Part shown: positions 7,057-15,690 of the stretch, one piece after another
How the letters are laid out: each line of letters begins with the position of its first letter
How positions within the stretch are numbered: the stretch's first letter is position 1
DNA from: an uncultured Oscillospiraceae bacterium
GTDB lineage: Bacteria > Bacillota > Clostridia > Oscillospirales > Acutalibacteraceae
Length of the DNA: 54,328 nucleotides
Assembly: GCA_958366985.1 (NCBI GenBank)
Contig: CATXDC010000018.1
Location: forward strand, 1 to 54,328
Direction of reading: 5' to 3'
Notes under the pieces: model-generated
Told to the model about the DNA's origin: nothing
The model's database searches: none
Seen by the model: the letters and a program-made list of their open reading frames with translations, nothing else
Position numbers and translations under genes: made by a program

Positions 7057-8988
7057 ATGATAGAGTTTAAAACAGTAAAATATCCGGTAAGCAAAATCAT
7101 TCGTGAAGCCAGTGTGCCAAGTATTGGCAACGCAATTAATGTGCAGAACAGCAGCAAGTCGTATATTGAGGATTATCAGGGACTTTTTGTTGGCTACGGC
7201 AGACGTGAAACCTGTTATCCGTACCGTGAGCAGAATCTCTATACAGATGTATCAGAGCAGGATGTAAGAATTGCGGTTTTGGAAAATGAATATCTCTATG
7301 CAGAATTTTTGTGTGATTACGGTGCGAGACTCTGGAAACTTAAGAATAAAAAAACAGGCGAAGACCTTGTATATGCCAATGATGTAATAAAGTTCAGGAA
7401 CTTGTCTTTGCGCAATAGCTGGTTCAGCGGCGGCGTCGAATGGAATATAGGCGTTATCGGACACACCGCTTATACTTGCAGTAAGCTTTACTGTGCCACA
7501 CTTACTGGTGATAATGGCGAAGAGGTTCTGCGCTTTTATGAGTTTGAGCGTGTAAGAGAGGTTTATTATCAAATAGACTTCTGGCTTAGTGATGATAAGC
7601 TCATGGTTAAAGTGCGTATAGAGAATCCAAATACAGAAGTTGTACCAATGTACTGGTGGAGTAATATAGCTACACCTGAGTTTAAAGGCGGAAGACTTAT
7701 TGTAGATGCCAATGAAGCCTTTTCGAACGTTGAGGGAACAGGTATAAGAAAAACATCCATTCCTGTTGTGGAAGACGGAACAGATGTTTCCTTTTATGAA
7801 AATATAAGACATACTATTGATTACTTTTTCGATGTAAAGCCACGTTCAAATAAATTTATCGCCAATGTAAATAAGGATGGCAAGGGACTTTTACAGATTT
7901 CATCTTCGAGACTTCAGGGACGCAAGCTTTTCACATGGGGACACCTTAAAGGAAGTCGTCATTGGCAGGATATTCTTACAGATAAAGCAGGAGATTATAT
8001 TGAAATCCAGGCGGGACTGGGAAAAACACAGTATGAATGTATACCCATGCCTCCAAAGACAAGCTGGAGCTGGGTGGAAGTGTATACAGCCGCCGATGTT
8101 CCCGGTGAAATGGTAAAGGGAGATTACAGAGCACTTGTTAATTATATAAATGAAAAGGTAAAGGATACTCTTTCCAGTGAAATTCTCGACAAAGTATGTG
8201 AGGATACTGATAAGAGCATTTCTCTGAAAAAAGGCGAAACTGTATATACTGCCACAGGATACGGATATGTTAAGAACAAAATAGATGGCGGAGCTCCGAA
8301 GCATCTTGAATTTACCCTTTGCGAAGAAAGCGGAAAGTATTTATCACTTTGTGAAAAGGGAGAATTCTGTTTTGACATATACGGTGATGTGCCCTTTGCC
8401 CAGGAAAAGTATCAGATTGAAGCTTTGAGAAAGCTTGTTGAAGAAAAAACAAGCAACTGGGCTGTGTATTATGAGCTTGCAGTGTACGAAGCATATTCAA
8501 AGAATTATGAAAAGGCGCAGAAACTTTGTGCTGAAAGTATGGTTTATGATAATAACTATTTGAATAATCATCTTATGGCGTTTATAATTCATAATGCAAA
8601 GGGGAAGAATGCATTTTATTTTGCTGAAAAGTCCGTTAAGCTTTGCAATGATAATTATTCCGTTGCCGAAAGTGTTATAAATCTGTTTATGCAGAGCGGA
8701 AACTATAAGGAAGCAATGGAAATTTATGAATTGCTTGATGAGAGTATTAAATTTACGCCGAGACTTAGAATGTACCTTTCAATGTGTTATCTTAAGACCG
8801 GCAATGCTCAGACAGCGGAAGATATTCTTTATGAAAACGGCGGTCTTGATGTACCTGATTACCGAGAGGGAGAAAAATTCCTTAATAATTTATATAAAGG
8901 TATACGCATGGCAAAGTATGGGGAAAAGGAAGATGAAATCGAGGTCCCCATGCAGTTTAATTATATTGTATATATGGCAAATGAATAA
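7057..8988 (+). CDS. DUF5107 domain protein with C-terminal tetratricopeptide repeats
   Basis: 643 residues from the ATG at 7057, which has GGTGAG 5 nt before it; an in-frame GTG at 7045 overlaps that site. Residues about 35-300 resemble the DUF5107 domain, a beta-rich domain related in appearance to aldose-epimerase/galactose-mutarotase folds; telling stretches are YGARLWKLKNKKTG, SGGVEWNIGVIGHT and PMYWWSNIATPE. After about residue 450 come helical pairs typical of TPRs (for example NYKEAMEIYELLDE). No signal peptide is seen, so it is probably cytoplasmic. DUF5107/TPR proteins occur near carbohydrate-use genes, and the divergent AraC regulator agrees. A catalytic role on sugars is possible but not shown. 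Confidence 0.8.
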   Translation: MIEFKTVKYPVSKIIREASVPSIGNAINVQNSSKSYIEDYQGLFVGYGRRETCYPYREQNLYTDVSEQDVRIAVLENEYLYAEFLCDYGARLWKLKNKKTGEDLVYANDVIKFRNLSLRNSWFSGGVEWNIGVIGHTAYTCSKLYCATLTGDNGEEVLRFYEFERVREVYYQIDFWLSDDKLMVKVRIENPNTEVVPMYWWSNIATPEFKGGRLIVDANEAFSNVEGTGIRKTSIPVVEDGTDVSFYENIRHTIDYFFDVKPRSNKFIANVNKDGKGLLQISSSRLQGRKLFTWGHLKGSRHWQDILTDKAGDYIEIQAGLGKTQYECIPMPPKTSWSWVEVYTAADVPGEMVKGDYRALVNYINEKVKDTLSSEILDKVCEDTDKSISLKKGETVYTATGYGYVKNKIDGGAPKHLEFTLCEESGKYLSLCEKGEFCFDIYGDVPFAQEKYQIEALRKLVEEKTSNWAVYYELAVYEAYSKNYEKAQKLCAESMVYDNNYLNNHLMAFIIHNAKGKNAFYFAEKSVKLCNDNYSVAESVINLFMQSGNYKEAMEIYELLDESIKFTPRLRMYLSMCYLKTGNAQTAEDILYENGGLDVPDYREGEKFLNNLYKGIRMAKYGEKEDEIEVPMQFNYIVYMANE

Positions 8989-9020
8989 AACCATGCATTA
9001 AAGCCGGGGAGAAGATTACT

Positions 9021-9533
9021 GTGATACTTGAAACCGAACGATTGTACTTAAGAGAATTGAATCAGAATGATTTTGAAGCTTTGTGCAAAATTTTAAAGGA
9101 TGAAGAAACAATGTATGCATATGAAGGAGCATTCAGCGATGAGGAAGTACAGTCGTGGTTTGACAGGCAGCTTTCACGGTATCGGGAATTAGGTTTCGGT
9201 TTATGGGCTGTGGTTTTAAAAGAGACAGGTGAAATGATAGGACAGTGCGGACTTACAATGCAGCAGTGGAAAGATGCTCAAGTGTTGGAAATAGGATATC
9301 TTTTTCAGCGTGAGCATTGGCATAATGGATATGCCACAGAGGCGGCGAAAGCCTGTAAAAAATATGCCTTTGAAGAGCTCGATGCAGAAAAGGTGTGTTC
9401 CATTATCAGAGATACAAACATAGCTTCACAGAATGTGGCACTGAGAAACGGAATGACAGCCTGTGAAACATGGGTTAAAAATTACAGAAATGTTGATATG
9501 CCTCATATTCTCTATACAGTTACCCGTAACTGA
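9021..9533 (+). CDS. GNAT N-acetyltransferase, RimJ/RimL type
   Basis: 170 residues, GTG start with a GGGGAG site upstream. The N-terminus MILETERLYLRELNQNDFEAL is typical of the RimJ/RimL branch, which acetylates protein N-termini or small amines with acetyl-CoA. The acetyl-CoA loop is the region IGYLFQREHWHNGYATEAAKA, and SQNVALRNGM is the family's conserved late motif. It follows the DUF5107 gene by 32 bp and is probably co-transcribed with it. The substrate is unknown. Confidence 0.85.
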   Translation: MILETERLYLRELNQNDFEALCKILKDEETMYAYEGAFSDEEVQSWFDRQLSRYRELGFGLWAVVLKETGEMIGQCGLTMQQWKDAQVLEIGYLFQREHWHNGYATEAAKACKKYAFEELDAEKVCSIIRDTNIASQNVALRNGMTACETWVKNYRNVDMPHILYTVTRN

Positions 9534-9611
9534 AAAGACCGCAAAAGGGTAAATTCTCCGCTTGTTGGTTTATTCAGAATAAAAAATAAAATAATACCTG
9601 CCGAAAACATA

Positions 9612-9640
9612 TTGACTTTGAGTCTTAGAAAGCTTATAAT
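9612..9640 (+). promoter_or_regulatory. Promoter of tRNA-Leu
   Basis: TTGACT (9612-9617), 17 bp, TATAAT (9635-9640), ending 12 bp before the tRNA. Near-consensus, as expected for a stable RNA. Confidence 0.85.
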
Positions 9641-9652
9641 AAATGAGGTTTT

Positions 9653-9739
9653 GCCGGCGTGGCGAAATCGGCAGACGCAAGGGACTTAAAATCCCTCGGT
9701 GGCAACACCGTACCGGTTCAAGTCCGGTCGCCGGCACCA
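9653..9739 (+). tRNA. tRNA-Leu (UAA)
   Basis: 87 nt including encoded CCA. The acceptor stem GCCGGCG pairs with CGCCGGC. The anticodon loop CTTAAAA gives anticodon TAA inside an AGGGA/TCCCT stem. The long variable arm (CGGTG GCAA CACCG) is typical of type II tRNAs. GGTTCAAGTCC is the T-arm. Confidence 0.97.
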
Positions 9740-9745
9740 ATATGG

Positions 9746-9778
9746 AGTGACAAGTTTCTTTGGAGCTTGTCACTTTTT
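9746..9778 (+). terminator. Terminator of tRNA-Leu
   Basis: 9-bp stem (AGTGACAAG with CTTGTCACT), 11-nt loop, then TTTTT, starting 7 bp after the tRNA. Confidence 0.8.
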
Positions 9779-9855
9779 CATTATTTGATTTGTTAAGTTT
9801 TTCTAAGCATAATTATACTGAAATTATCCAAAGCCTATTTGGGGGTGAGGTTGTT

Positions 9856-10668
9856 TTGATTTACAGAATAAAAGAAAATTTTAATGAAAACGACATAAAT
9901 CCATTTACTAATAAGCCCTATGATTCTTCATGGATAATTTATCAGTTAACGGATTCTGATGATTATTTAATGATGAACGGTGGCAAAAATAATGCGGTAT
10001 ATACCCTAAGAGTTAGCAAAAAATATCCCCAATGGAAGATGTCAGTTTTTGATTTTTTACAATTTCAAGAAACTCATAATAAGAATATAATTCTTTTAAT
10101 ATCAGATGAGGATTTTGAAGCGGCAAAATTGCATTATGGTGATCACAATTATAATGATAAATTTTTAAGAAGTTATGAATCTGATGTATTAATACATAGT
10201 ACTACGTTTGAAAATTGGAGAAAAATTGAAAGCGATGGTTGCTTGAAATCTTGGAATGAATTGCAAAAAAACAATGCAACTCTGGAAACTCAACCAATTG
10301 GCAAATTATTAGGTGATCCTGATGATTTTAGTGATTATATTATGTTTTCAAATGGAGGTGTTTCCAGTGAAATTGTAGTATTATCAAAACAATTGGGAAG
10401 TATAATGATGAATCAGGATATGGAATATCAGCCAGGTGTAAGATTATATTTTGATATGAATAAAATTGCTAAAGATGGACTTCTTGTACGAGATGGTTGT
10501 CATTTAAAGGTGAAAGATAAATTACCGCTTGTTCCATATTTAATTTGGGTAGCTACTTGGAAATCAGTCGGATTAGTGAATGCTTTATCTACGCCTAAAG
10601 AATTTACAGAATTATCGAATAGCACTTTTAATAAGTTGTTTCATAAAAATGTCGTTACAACCTTTTAA
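9856..10668 (+). CDS. Accessory protein, possible ADP-ribosyltransferase/KptA-like fold
   Basis: 270 residues. The longer in-frame start at 9760 lies inside the tRNA-Leu terminator, so I prefer the TTG at 9856, which follows GGGGGTGAGG by about 5 nt. I recognise no named family. From about residue 111 the pattern LIHSTTFENWRKIESDGCL resembles the H-x-T entry motif of KptA, DarT and PARP-type enzymes (His114). At about 194-232, VRLYFDMNKIAKDGLL followed by KLPLVPY resembles the late strands of KptA. This is inference by eye. The N-terminal 100 residues have no visible relative. The gene is richer in TTA/ATA/AAT codons than its neighbours and sits alone between two tRNA genes, which suggests acquisition by transfer. 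A toxin or phage-defence role is conceivable but untested. Confidence 0.6.
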   Translation: MIYRIKENFNENDINPFTNKPYDSSWIIYQLTDSDDYLMMNGGKNNAVYTLRVSKKYPQWKMSVFDFLQFQETHNKNIILLISDEDFEAAKLHYGDHNYNDKFLRSYESDVLIHSTTFENWRKIESDGCLKSWNELQKNNATLETQPIGKLLGDPDDFSDYIMFSNGGVSSEIVVLSKQLGSIMMNQDMEYQPGVRLYFDMNKIAKDGLLVRDGCHLKVKDKLPLVPYLIWVATWKSVGLVNALSTPKEFTELSNSTFNKLFHKNVVTTF

Positions 10669-10881
10669 TAAGAAAGCATATTTTCTTATATCAGTTTTAC
10701 TCCAATATACAAAAGAGTGTAAGAATTTTTAGTTCTCGAAGATATTTGAGAGCTTTGACGCAGAAGTTTCGCTCGAGGCTTTATCTTTACTGTGGTTTAG
10801 CACTTGTATTTATAAAACTATGTAATGCGTTCCAAACTGAGCATAGACGCAATTTCTATTTATTTTTTTATACATAAACCT
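10669..10881. other. Non-coding stretch after the accessory gene
   Basis: No convincing ORF. A short hairpin at its start (ATAAGAAA paired with TTTCTTAT) may end the accessory gene. The middle has several short complementary blocks (CTCGAAG, CGCTCGAGG) and is less AT-rich than its surroundings. A strong terminator closes it at 10882. Immediately past that terminator, 10914-10930 is a palindrome (TTGCAATT-A-AATTGCAA). It could be a decayed gene or a small RNA; I cannot tell which. Confidence 0.4.
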
Positions 10882-10910
10882 AGTCCGAGCATATACGGCT
10901 CGGACTTTTT
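10882..10910 (+). terminator. Strong intrinsic terminator
   Basis: 9-bp perfect GC-rich stem (AGTCCGAGC with GCTCGGACT), 7-nt loop, then TTTTCTTTT. It ends transcription from the accessory gene or from an unrecognised RNA upstream of it. Confidence 0.8.
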
Positions 10911-11000
10911 CTTTTGCAATTAAATTGCAAATATGGTTAAATAATTATGTCAGAAATAAGTGTTGGCAAAGGGGAGTTTCATAGCTTTTGTAAACATAAC

Positions 11001-11036
11001 AAAAACCCTTGAAACATTTCTGTTTCAAGGGTTTTT
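11001..11036 (-). terminator. Bidirectional terminator of initiator tRNA
   Basis: 15-bp perfect stem (AAAAACCCTTGAAAC and complement) with a 6-nt loop and T-runs on both strands, 4 bp past the 3' end of the minus-strand tRNA. Confidence 0.8.
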
Positions 11037-11040
11037 AAGT

Positions 11041-11117
<77 letters not shown>

Positions 11118-11244
11118 ATATGAGCGCTTCTCTCGAGTGCTTAACTATAATACCACAAACCTATATTCATGTCAACTGTTTTTTACTGTAAAAAGTAAAA
11201 AATAAATGGAAAATCCATGTTAAAGCAGTTTGGCATAAGAAAAA

Positions 11245-11269
11245 CCCCGATTGCAAAACACAATCGGGG
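11245..11269 (-). terminator. Terminator of the GPH transporter gene
   Basis: 9-bp stem CCCCGATTG/CAATCGGGG with a 7-nt loop. On the minus strand it runs into TTTTTCTT, 30 bp after the stop codon. Confidence 0.85.
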
Positions 11270-11298
11270 CAGAGAACACAAGAATAATCAAACATTAA

Positions 11299-13737
11299 TT
11301 AAGCTTCTAGAGCATCAATTCTGTTTTTAGCATCCTCATAAAGCTTTTCAATTTCTGAGAAGTGGCTGTAATTTTCAGCCTGCTTCAAGAGCTTAACAGC
11401 ATCAACCCAGGGCTTTGCAGAACGGTTATAGAAAACTCGTTTGTTCTGCTCATCACGGATATCCTTGTTGAGCTTTTTGATGTTGTTTTTCAAAGCCTTC
11501 AATTCCTTGTTGAGCTCTTTGATCTTTGCTTTATCTTTATCTTCTTTTGCTTTATAAAGAGCCTTGTAAAGTTCATCTTCCTGCTCACTGTAAACTTCTT
11601 CCATTCTGAAGAGTTCATTTATAGCTGTATCATCGGGAACTTTGATAGGATCTTTTCCTTCATAGTATTCTTTCTGATATTTTCTTGCAGTAAGTCTGGT
11701 ACGGCTGAAATTGATAGAATACTGGCGGATTTCTTTTTCTTCTTCTGTTCCTTTGGGAAGACCTTTAGCTTTGTGAAGTTCTTCTTTGAGTTCGGCGATT
11801 GAAACGGTTTCTAATCCCTGAAGACCCATTGCTGCGATCTTTTGAGCATTGGCAAGCTGTAATTTACCGAGTTCACCGTCAAAGCGATTAAGTTCTTTAA
11901 TTACAAAAGGAGCAAGCTGGATTTCGGTATTTCGTGTGCGTTCCTGTTTATATATCTTTTTGGCTTCAGCCAAAGCATCTTTGTTTTTCGCTTTACGTGC
12001 AGCTTTTATATCTGCTTTTGAAAGCGGTTTTACCTGTTCACCGGAAAGCTCATTGGCTGTTTTAACCATTTCGATAACTTCTACAAGATCACGGTCACTG
12101 AGTGTGTTGTTGCCGTAGTCTTCAAAGAAAGCACGAATTTTAAGGACTTTGATAATTCCCTGCTGTTTAAGCTCAGTAAGATCATAGAAGAAATAGGGGA
12201 TAACATTTATCAGAGCGCCGAGAGCAGAGACGATAATTAAAATGCGAAGCATGGCAGAAAGAATATCCGGATCATAAAGAGAGAAGTAAGAGATGTTTGC
12301 GCTGCCGTTTGCTATTGCTTCACGGATAACATCGCCTACGACAGCCCCGTTATCCAATACACGATTCATTACTTCGGGATTGTTCATAACTGAACGTGCA
12401 ACGGTTTCGTTAATTCCGAATTTTTCATAAATCATGGGAAGAACGCTGCTTGTTGCAAGAGTAACAATTCCGCCTATGGCAGTGATTGTGGAGAACATTC
12501 CGTCGATTCTTTCACCGGATACATACTGCTGGTAATCACGGATATCAGCCTGGATAGTGGGAGTGAGAATCTGAGCAAAAGCATTCATAAGAGCATTCAT
12601 CCAGAAGCAGAAAACAAGGATGAACAGAACATTTAAGAAGGGATACATAAGTAAAATGAACACAACGTTAAAAACATTTGTCATTATAAGGACGCCTCTT
12701 TTGCCCCATTTTCTTATGCATATAGGAGCAAGGAGCATACCTACCAACCCGGCGTTCTGACAGAAAAGAGTGATTAACGAATACTGTGCACCGGTGCAGA
12801 TGCCGCCGTAGTTGTAAAGCCACTGGAGCATTGTGTTAACTGCTGATTCGAGGAATCCGAGCCATCCGGCAAGAGCGATAATCCAGAAATATTTGTTTCT
12901 GATAACCTCTCTCATGGAATCCATAAATTTAATCTGGATAACATGAGTTTTAGCCTGAACTATTTTTTCTTTGGTGTTTGCATATATTACAATGCAAAGG
13001 CCGATTGAAAGTATGCACAGAGGCGGATAGATATATCTGTAAAGCCTGATGTCATACATGTTATCGTTTGTAAACAGCTGTGCTCCCAGAGGCATTACAA
13101 GACCTAATATAGAGGGAGCAAAGGAGTAAACGACGCCCTTAATTGATGCAACGTCGGTTCTTTCCTGAGAATTAGGAGAAAGAACATGAAGCAGGTTATC
13201 GTATGCTTCATAGAAGAAGTTGTAGAAAAACTGCTGTCCGAAATTAAGAAGTAATACTACTACACAGGTTGCGACATATGCCTTTTCTTTTCCGAAAATC
13301 ATACCGGAACCTACAATACTTTCGAGCTTATCATAGGGGAACCAGACAAACAGTATGGTTATAATGGCACTGGGGATACCGGTTTTGACTATGTACGGAC
13401 GGTATTTACCTTCCTTACTTCTGGTGTTATCGATGATATTTGCTCTTATTCCGGAAAGAGGAATATTTGACAAAACAGAGAGAACGTAAAGGACGTACAT
13501 ATCAAGTGGGGCAATTCCGATAGTGTTTCCTATGAGCACGTTTGTGGTGGACAAAATCATGTTTGTCGCCATAACTGCCAGGAATTTTACGCCGATGCCA
13601 CCTCCGGCGTAAGCAAGAACCTCTTTGTAGGGCATATAATTGCCTTTGGCAGGTTCGTTCCAGTGAAGTCTGATATTGGCTATCAGTTTGCCGATTTTAG
13701 ATGTTTGCTTTGTATCAGCAGTTTTCACTTCATCCAT
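11299..13737 (-). CDS. GPH/MFS sugar transporter with about 290-residue charged C-terminal domain
   Basis: 812 residues from the ATG at 13737, which has AAGGAAGG just upstream; a longer frame to 13848 adds 37 unlikely residues. Residues about 40-515 form the 12-helix membrane part of a glycoside-pentoside-hexuronide cation symporter; PYKEVLAYAGGGIGVKFL is the family-like first helix and NTRSKEGKYRPYIV the loop 2-3 motif. After about 520 the chain is cytoplasmic, very rich in Lys and Glu, and predicted helical or coiled coil (for example IKELNKELKALKNNIKKL). Classical GPH transporters have about 450-500 residues, so the tail is an addition. It might bind a cytoplasmic partner or sense state; this is inference. 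The gene is monocistronic, with its own terminator. Confidence 0.82.
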   Translation of the reverse strand: MDEVKTADTKQTSKIGKLIANIRLHWNEPAKGNYMPYKEVLAYAGGGIGVKFLAVMATNMILSTTNVLIGNTIGIAPLDMYVLYVLSVLSNIPLSGIRANIIDNTRSKEGKYRPYIVKTGIPSAIITILFVWFPYDKLESIVGSGMIFGKEKAYVATCVVVLLLNFGQQFFYNFFYEAYDNLLHVLSPNSQERTDVASIKGVVYSFAPSILGLVMPLGAQLFTNDNMYDIRLYRYIYPPLCILSIGLCIVIYANTKEKIVQAKTHVIQIKFMDSMREVIRNKYFWIIALAGWLGFLESAVNTMLQWLYNYGGICTGAQYSLITLFCQNAGLVGMLLAPICIRKWGKRGVLIMTNVFNVVFILLMYPFLNVLFILVFCFWMNALMNAFAQILTPTIQADIRDYQQYVSGERIDGMFSTITAIGGIVTLATSSVLPMIYEKFGINETVARSVMNNPEVMNRVLDNGAVVGDVIREAIANGSANISYFSLYDPDILSAMLRILIIVSALGALINVIPYFFYDLTELKQQGIIKVLKIRAFFEDYGNNTLSDRDLVEVIEMVKTANELSGEQVKPLSKADIKAARKAKNKDALAEAKKIYKQERTRNTEIQLAPFVIKELNRFDGELGKLQLANAQKIAAMGLQGLETVSIAELKEELHKAKGLPKGTEEEKEIRQYSINFSRTRLTARKYQKEYYEGKDPIKVPDDTAINELFRMEEVYSEQEDELYKALYKAKEDKDKAKIKELNKELKALKNNIKKLNKDIRDEQNKRVFYNRSAKPWVDAVKLLKQAENYSHFSEIEKLYEDAKNRIDALEA

Positions 13738-13842
13738 TCCTTCCTTAAAATTTATGCTTATCTCTGTATTTTTCGCAGTCTTAAATGACATAGAAAAAAT
13801 TAAGAACATAAAATAAAGCTCAGAGAAATCAGAATGTATCTG

Positions 13843-13856
13843 GCGCATTTATGCGC
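13843..13856. promoter_or_regulatory. Palindrome upstream of the GPH transporter gene
   Basis: Perfect palindrome GCGCATTTATGCGC (6-bp arms, TT centre), 106 bp before the transporter start, in the 312-bp gap shared with guaA. A possible operator; no partner copy is seen elsewhere. Apart from this and the guaA promoter, the gap (13738-14048) is AT-rich and empty. Confidence 0.4.
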
Positions 13857-14001
13857 AGACGGCAAATTTCTTTACAAGAATTTCACTGAGCAAATACATA
13901 TTAATAAATGTGTAAAATATTGTAACATGGTTTATTTGTTAAATCAAGAAAATTGTATATTCAAAAAAGAAAAAATAAAATTTATTGAATATGGAGCCGT
14001 T

Positions 14002-14030
14002 TTGGATTAAAATAATGACCGGAATATAAT
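14002..14030 (+). promoter_or_regulatory. Promoter of guaA
   Basis: TTGGAT (14002-14007), 17 bp, TATAAT (14025-14030). The start codon is only 18 bp further on, so the leader is short and leaves no room for a riboswitch. Confidence 0.7.
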
Positions 14031-14048
14031 ACACTTGTGAAAGGCGGA

Positions 14049-15584
14049 ATGGATTTGGATAAAATACTTGTGCTTGATTTCGGCGGACAGTATAACCAGC
14101 TAATTGCACGACGTGTGCGAGAACTGAATGTTTATGCCGAAGTGAAATCCTATAAAACACCCCTTGAAGAAATAGTAAAGGCAGGGTATAAGGGAATAAT
14201 TTTTACAGGAGGACCAAACAGCGTATATGAGGAAACTTCACCGCACTATACATCTGAAATTCTCGATATAGGTGTTCCGATTCTCGGTATATGCTACGGA
14301 TGCCAGCTTATGGCATATATGGGCGGCGGAGAGATTTGCAGTGCAGGAAGCATAAGCGAATACGGCAAAGTGAAGCTTTATGCAGGCGAAAGCGTACTTT
14401 TTAAAGATGTTGATAAGGAAAGTATATGCTGGATGAGCCACACGGATTATGTTAAAGAGGTTCCGGCTTCTTTTAAAGTTACGGCTACAACCGATAACTG
14501 TCCTTGTGCAGCTATGGAGGATGCAAAACGCAGTCTTTACGGCGTGCAGTTCCATCCTGAGGTCACTCATACAGAATACGGAAAGCAGATGCTTCACAAT
14601 TTCCTTTTCTCAGTGTGCGGCTGTAAAGGCGACTGGAATATGGCTGATTTTGTCAGTGCTTCCGTTGAAAAGTACAAAAAATACCTTGCGGGCAAAAAAG
14701 TGCTCTGTGCTCTTAGCGGCGGAGTTGATTCCTCTGTTGCAGCAGTCCTTCTCCATAAAGCTATAGGGGATAATCTTACCTGCGTATTTGTCGACCACGG
14801 TCTGCTTCGTAAAAATGAGGGAGACTATGTAGAAAAGACATTTAAAGAAACTTTTAATATGAATATTATAAGAGTAAATGCTCAGCAGCGTTTTCTCGAA
14901 AAGCTTGCAGGAGTCGTAGAGCCTGAAGAAAAGCGTAAAATTATAGGCAGTGAGTTCATACGAGTTTTTGAAGAGGAAGCAAAGAAGATAGGAAAGGTAC
15001 ACTGTCTTGTACAGGGAACCATTTATCCCGATGTAATAGAGAGCGGAGCGGGAGATGCCTCAGTTATTAAGAGTCACCACAATGTAGGAGGACTTCCCGA
15101 CGTAATAGATTTTGATGAGATAGTTGAGCCTTTACGTGATCTGTTTAAGGATGAAGTAAGGGCAGCTGGAGAGCAGCTTGGTATTCCCCATGACCTTGTA
15201 TGGCGTCAGCCGTTCCCGGGACCCGGACTTGCAGTCAGAATCATAGGAGAGATTACTGCGGAGAAGCTTCAGGTACTTCAGGATGCAGATGCCATTTTCC
15301 GTGAAGAAATAGCTGCTGCAGGTCTTGAAAGAGATATAAGTCAGTATTTTGCAGTGCTTACAGGAAACAGAAGCGTAGGCGTAATGGGTGATGCAAGAAC
15401 CTATGGTTATACAGTTGCTCTCAGAGCCATAAACACCGATGACTTTATGACAGTTGACTGGACAAGGCTTCCCTATGATGTTCTTGAAAAGGCAAGCAGC
15501 CGCATTACAAATGAGGTTCGCAGTATAAACCGAGTGGTTTATGATATAACAAGTAAGCCTCCCGCCACAGTGGAATGGGAGTAA
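14049..15584 (+). CDS. guaA: GMP synthase (glutamine-hydrolysing)
   Basis: 511 residues from the ATG at 14049, preceded by AAAGGCGG; an in-frame GTG at 14037 lies before that site. It converts XMP, glutamine and ATP to GMP, the last step of de novo GMP synthesis, in the cytoplasm. The N-terminal class I glutamine amidotransferase domain has the nucleophile Cys82 in GICYGCQLM and the His/Glu pair in VQFHPEVTH. The ATP-pyrophosphatase domain has the P-loop LSGGVDSSVAA at about 222-232. The C-terminal dimerisation domain ends SKPPATVEWE, the invariant GMP synthase terminus. Length is normal. Confidence 0.97.
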   Translation: MDLDKILVLDFGGQYNQLIARRVRELNVYAEVKSYKTPLEEIVKAGYKGIIFTGGPNSVYEETSPHYTSEILDIGVPILGICYGCQLMAYMGGGEICSAGSISEYGKVKLYAGESVLFKDVDKESICWMSHTDYVKEVPASFKVTATTDNCPCAAMEDAKRSLYGVQFHPEVTHTEYGKQMLHNFLFSVCGCKGDWNMADFVSASVEKYKKYLAGKKVLCALSGGVDSSVAAVLLHKAIGDNLTCVFVDHGLLRKNEGDYVEKTFKETFNMNIIRVNAQQRFLEKLAGVVEPEEKRKIIGSEFIRVFEEEAKKIGKVHCLVQGTIYPDVIESGAGDASVIKSHHNVGGLPDVIDFDEIVEPLRDLFKDEVRAAGEQLGIPHDLVWRQPFPGPGLAVRIIGEITAEKLQVLQDADAIFREEIAAAGLERDISQYFAVLTGNRSVGVMGDARTYGYTVALRAINTDDFMTVDWTRLPYDVLEKASSRITNEVRSINRVVYDITSKPPATVEWE

Positions 15585-15595
15585 GATTTAAATAA

Positions 15596-15657
15596 ATTTA
15601 CATTTTCACGTTTAATTACTGGCATATATAATGTTATAATATTATGAAAATGTAAAT
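15596..15657 (+). promoter_or_regulatory. carAB promoter flanked by a 13-bp inverted repeat
   Basis: Arms ATTTACATTTTCA (15596-15608) and its exact complement (15645-15657) lie 36 bp apart. Between them is an extended -10, TGTTATAAT, with TATAAT at 15635-15640; the -35 is weak. The spacing suggests two half-operators on either side of a promoter, or a pair of sites bridged by a dimeric regulator. It has none of the features I would expect of a PyrR-type attenuator. Confidence 0.5.
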
Positions 15658-15690
15658 CAAGCGGATGCGAAAATACCCGGAGGTGAAAAA

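Noticed and set aside
9570..9773. Minus-strand ORF of 67 residues with LVPATGLEPVRCC
   Set aside because: It is antisense to tRNA-Leu, a well-known spurious ORF pattern.
13738..14048. Purine riboswitch upstream of guaA
   Set aside because: The promoter leaves a leader of only about 10-20 nt.
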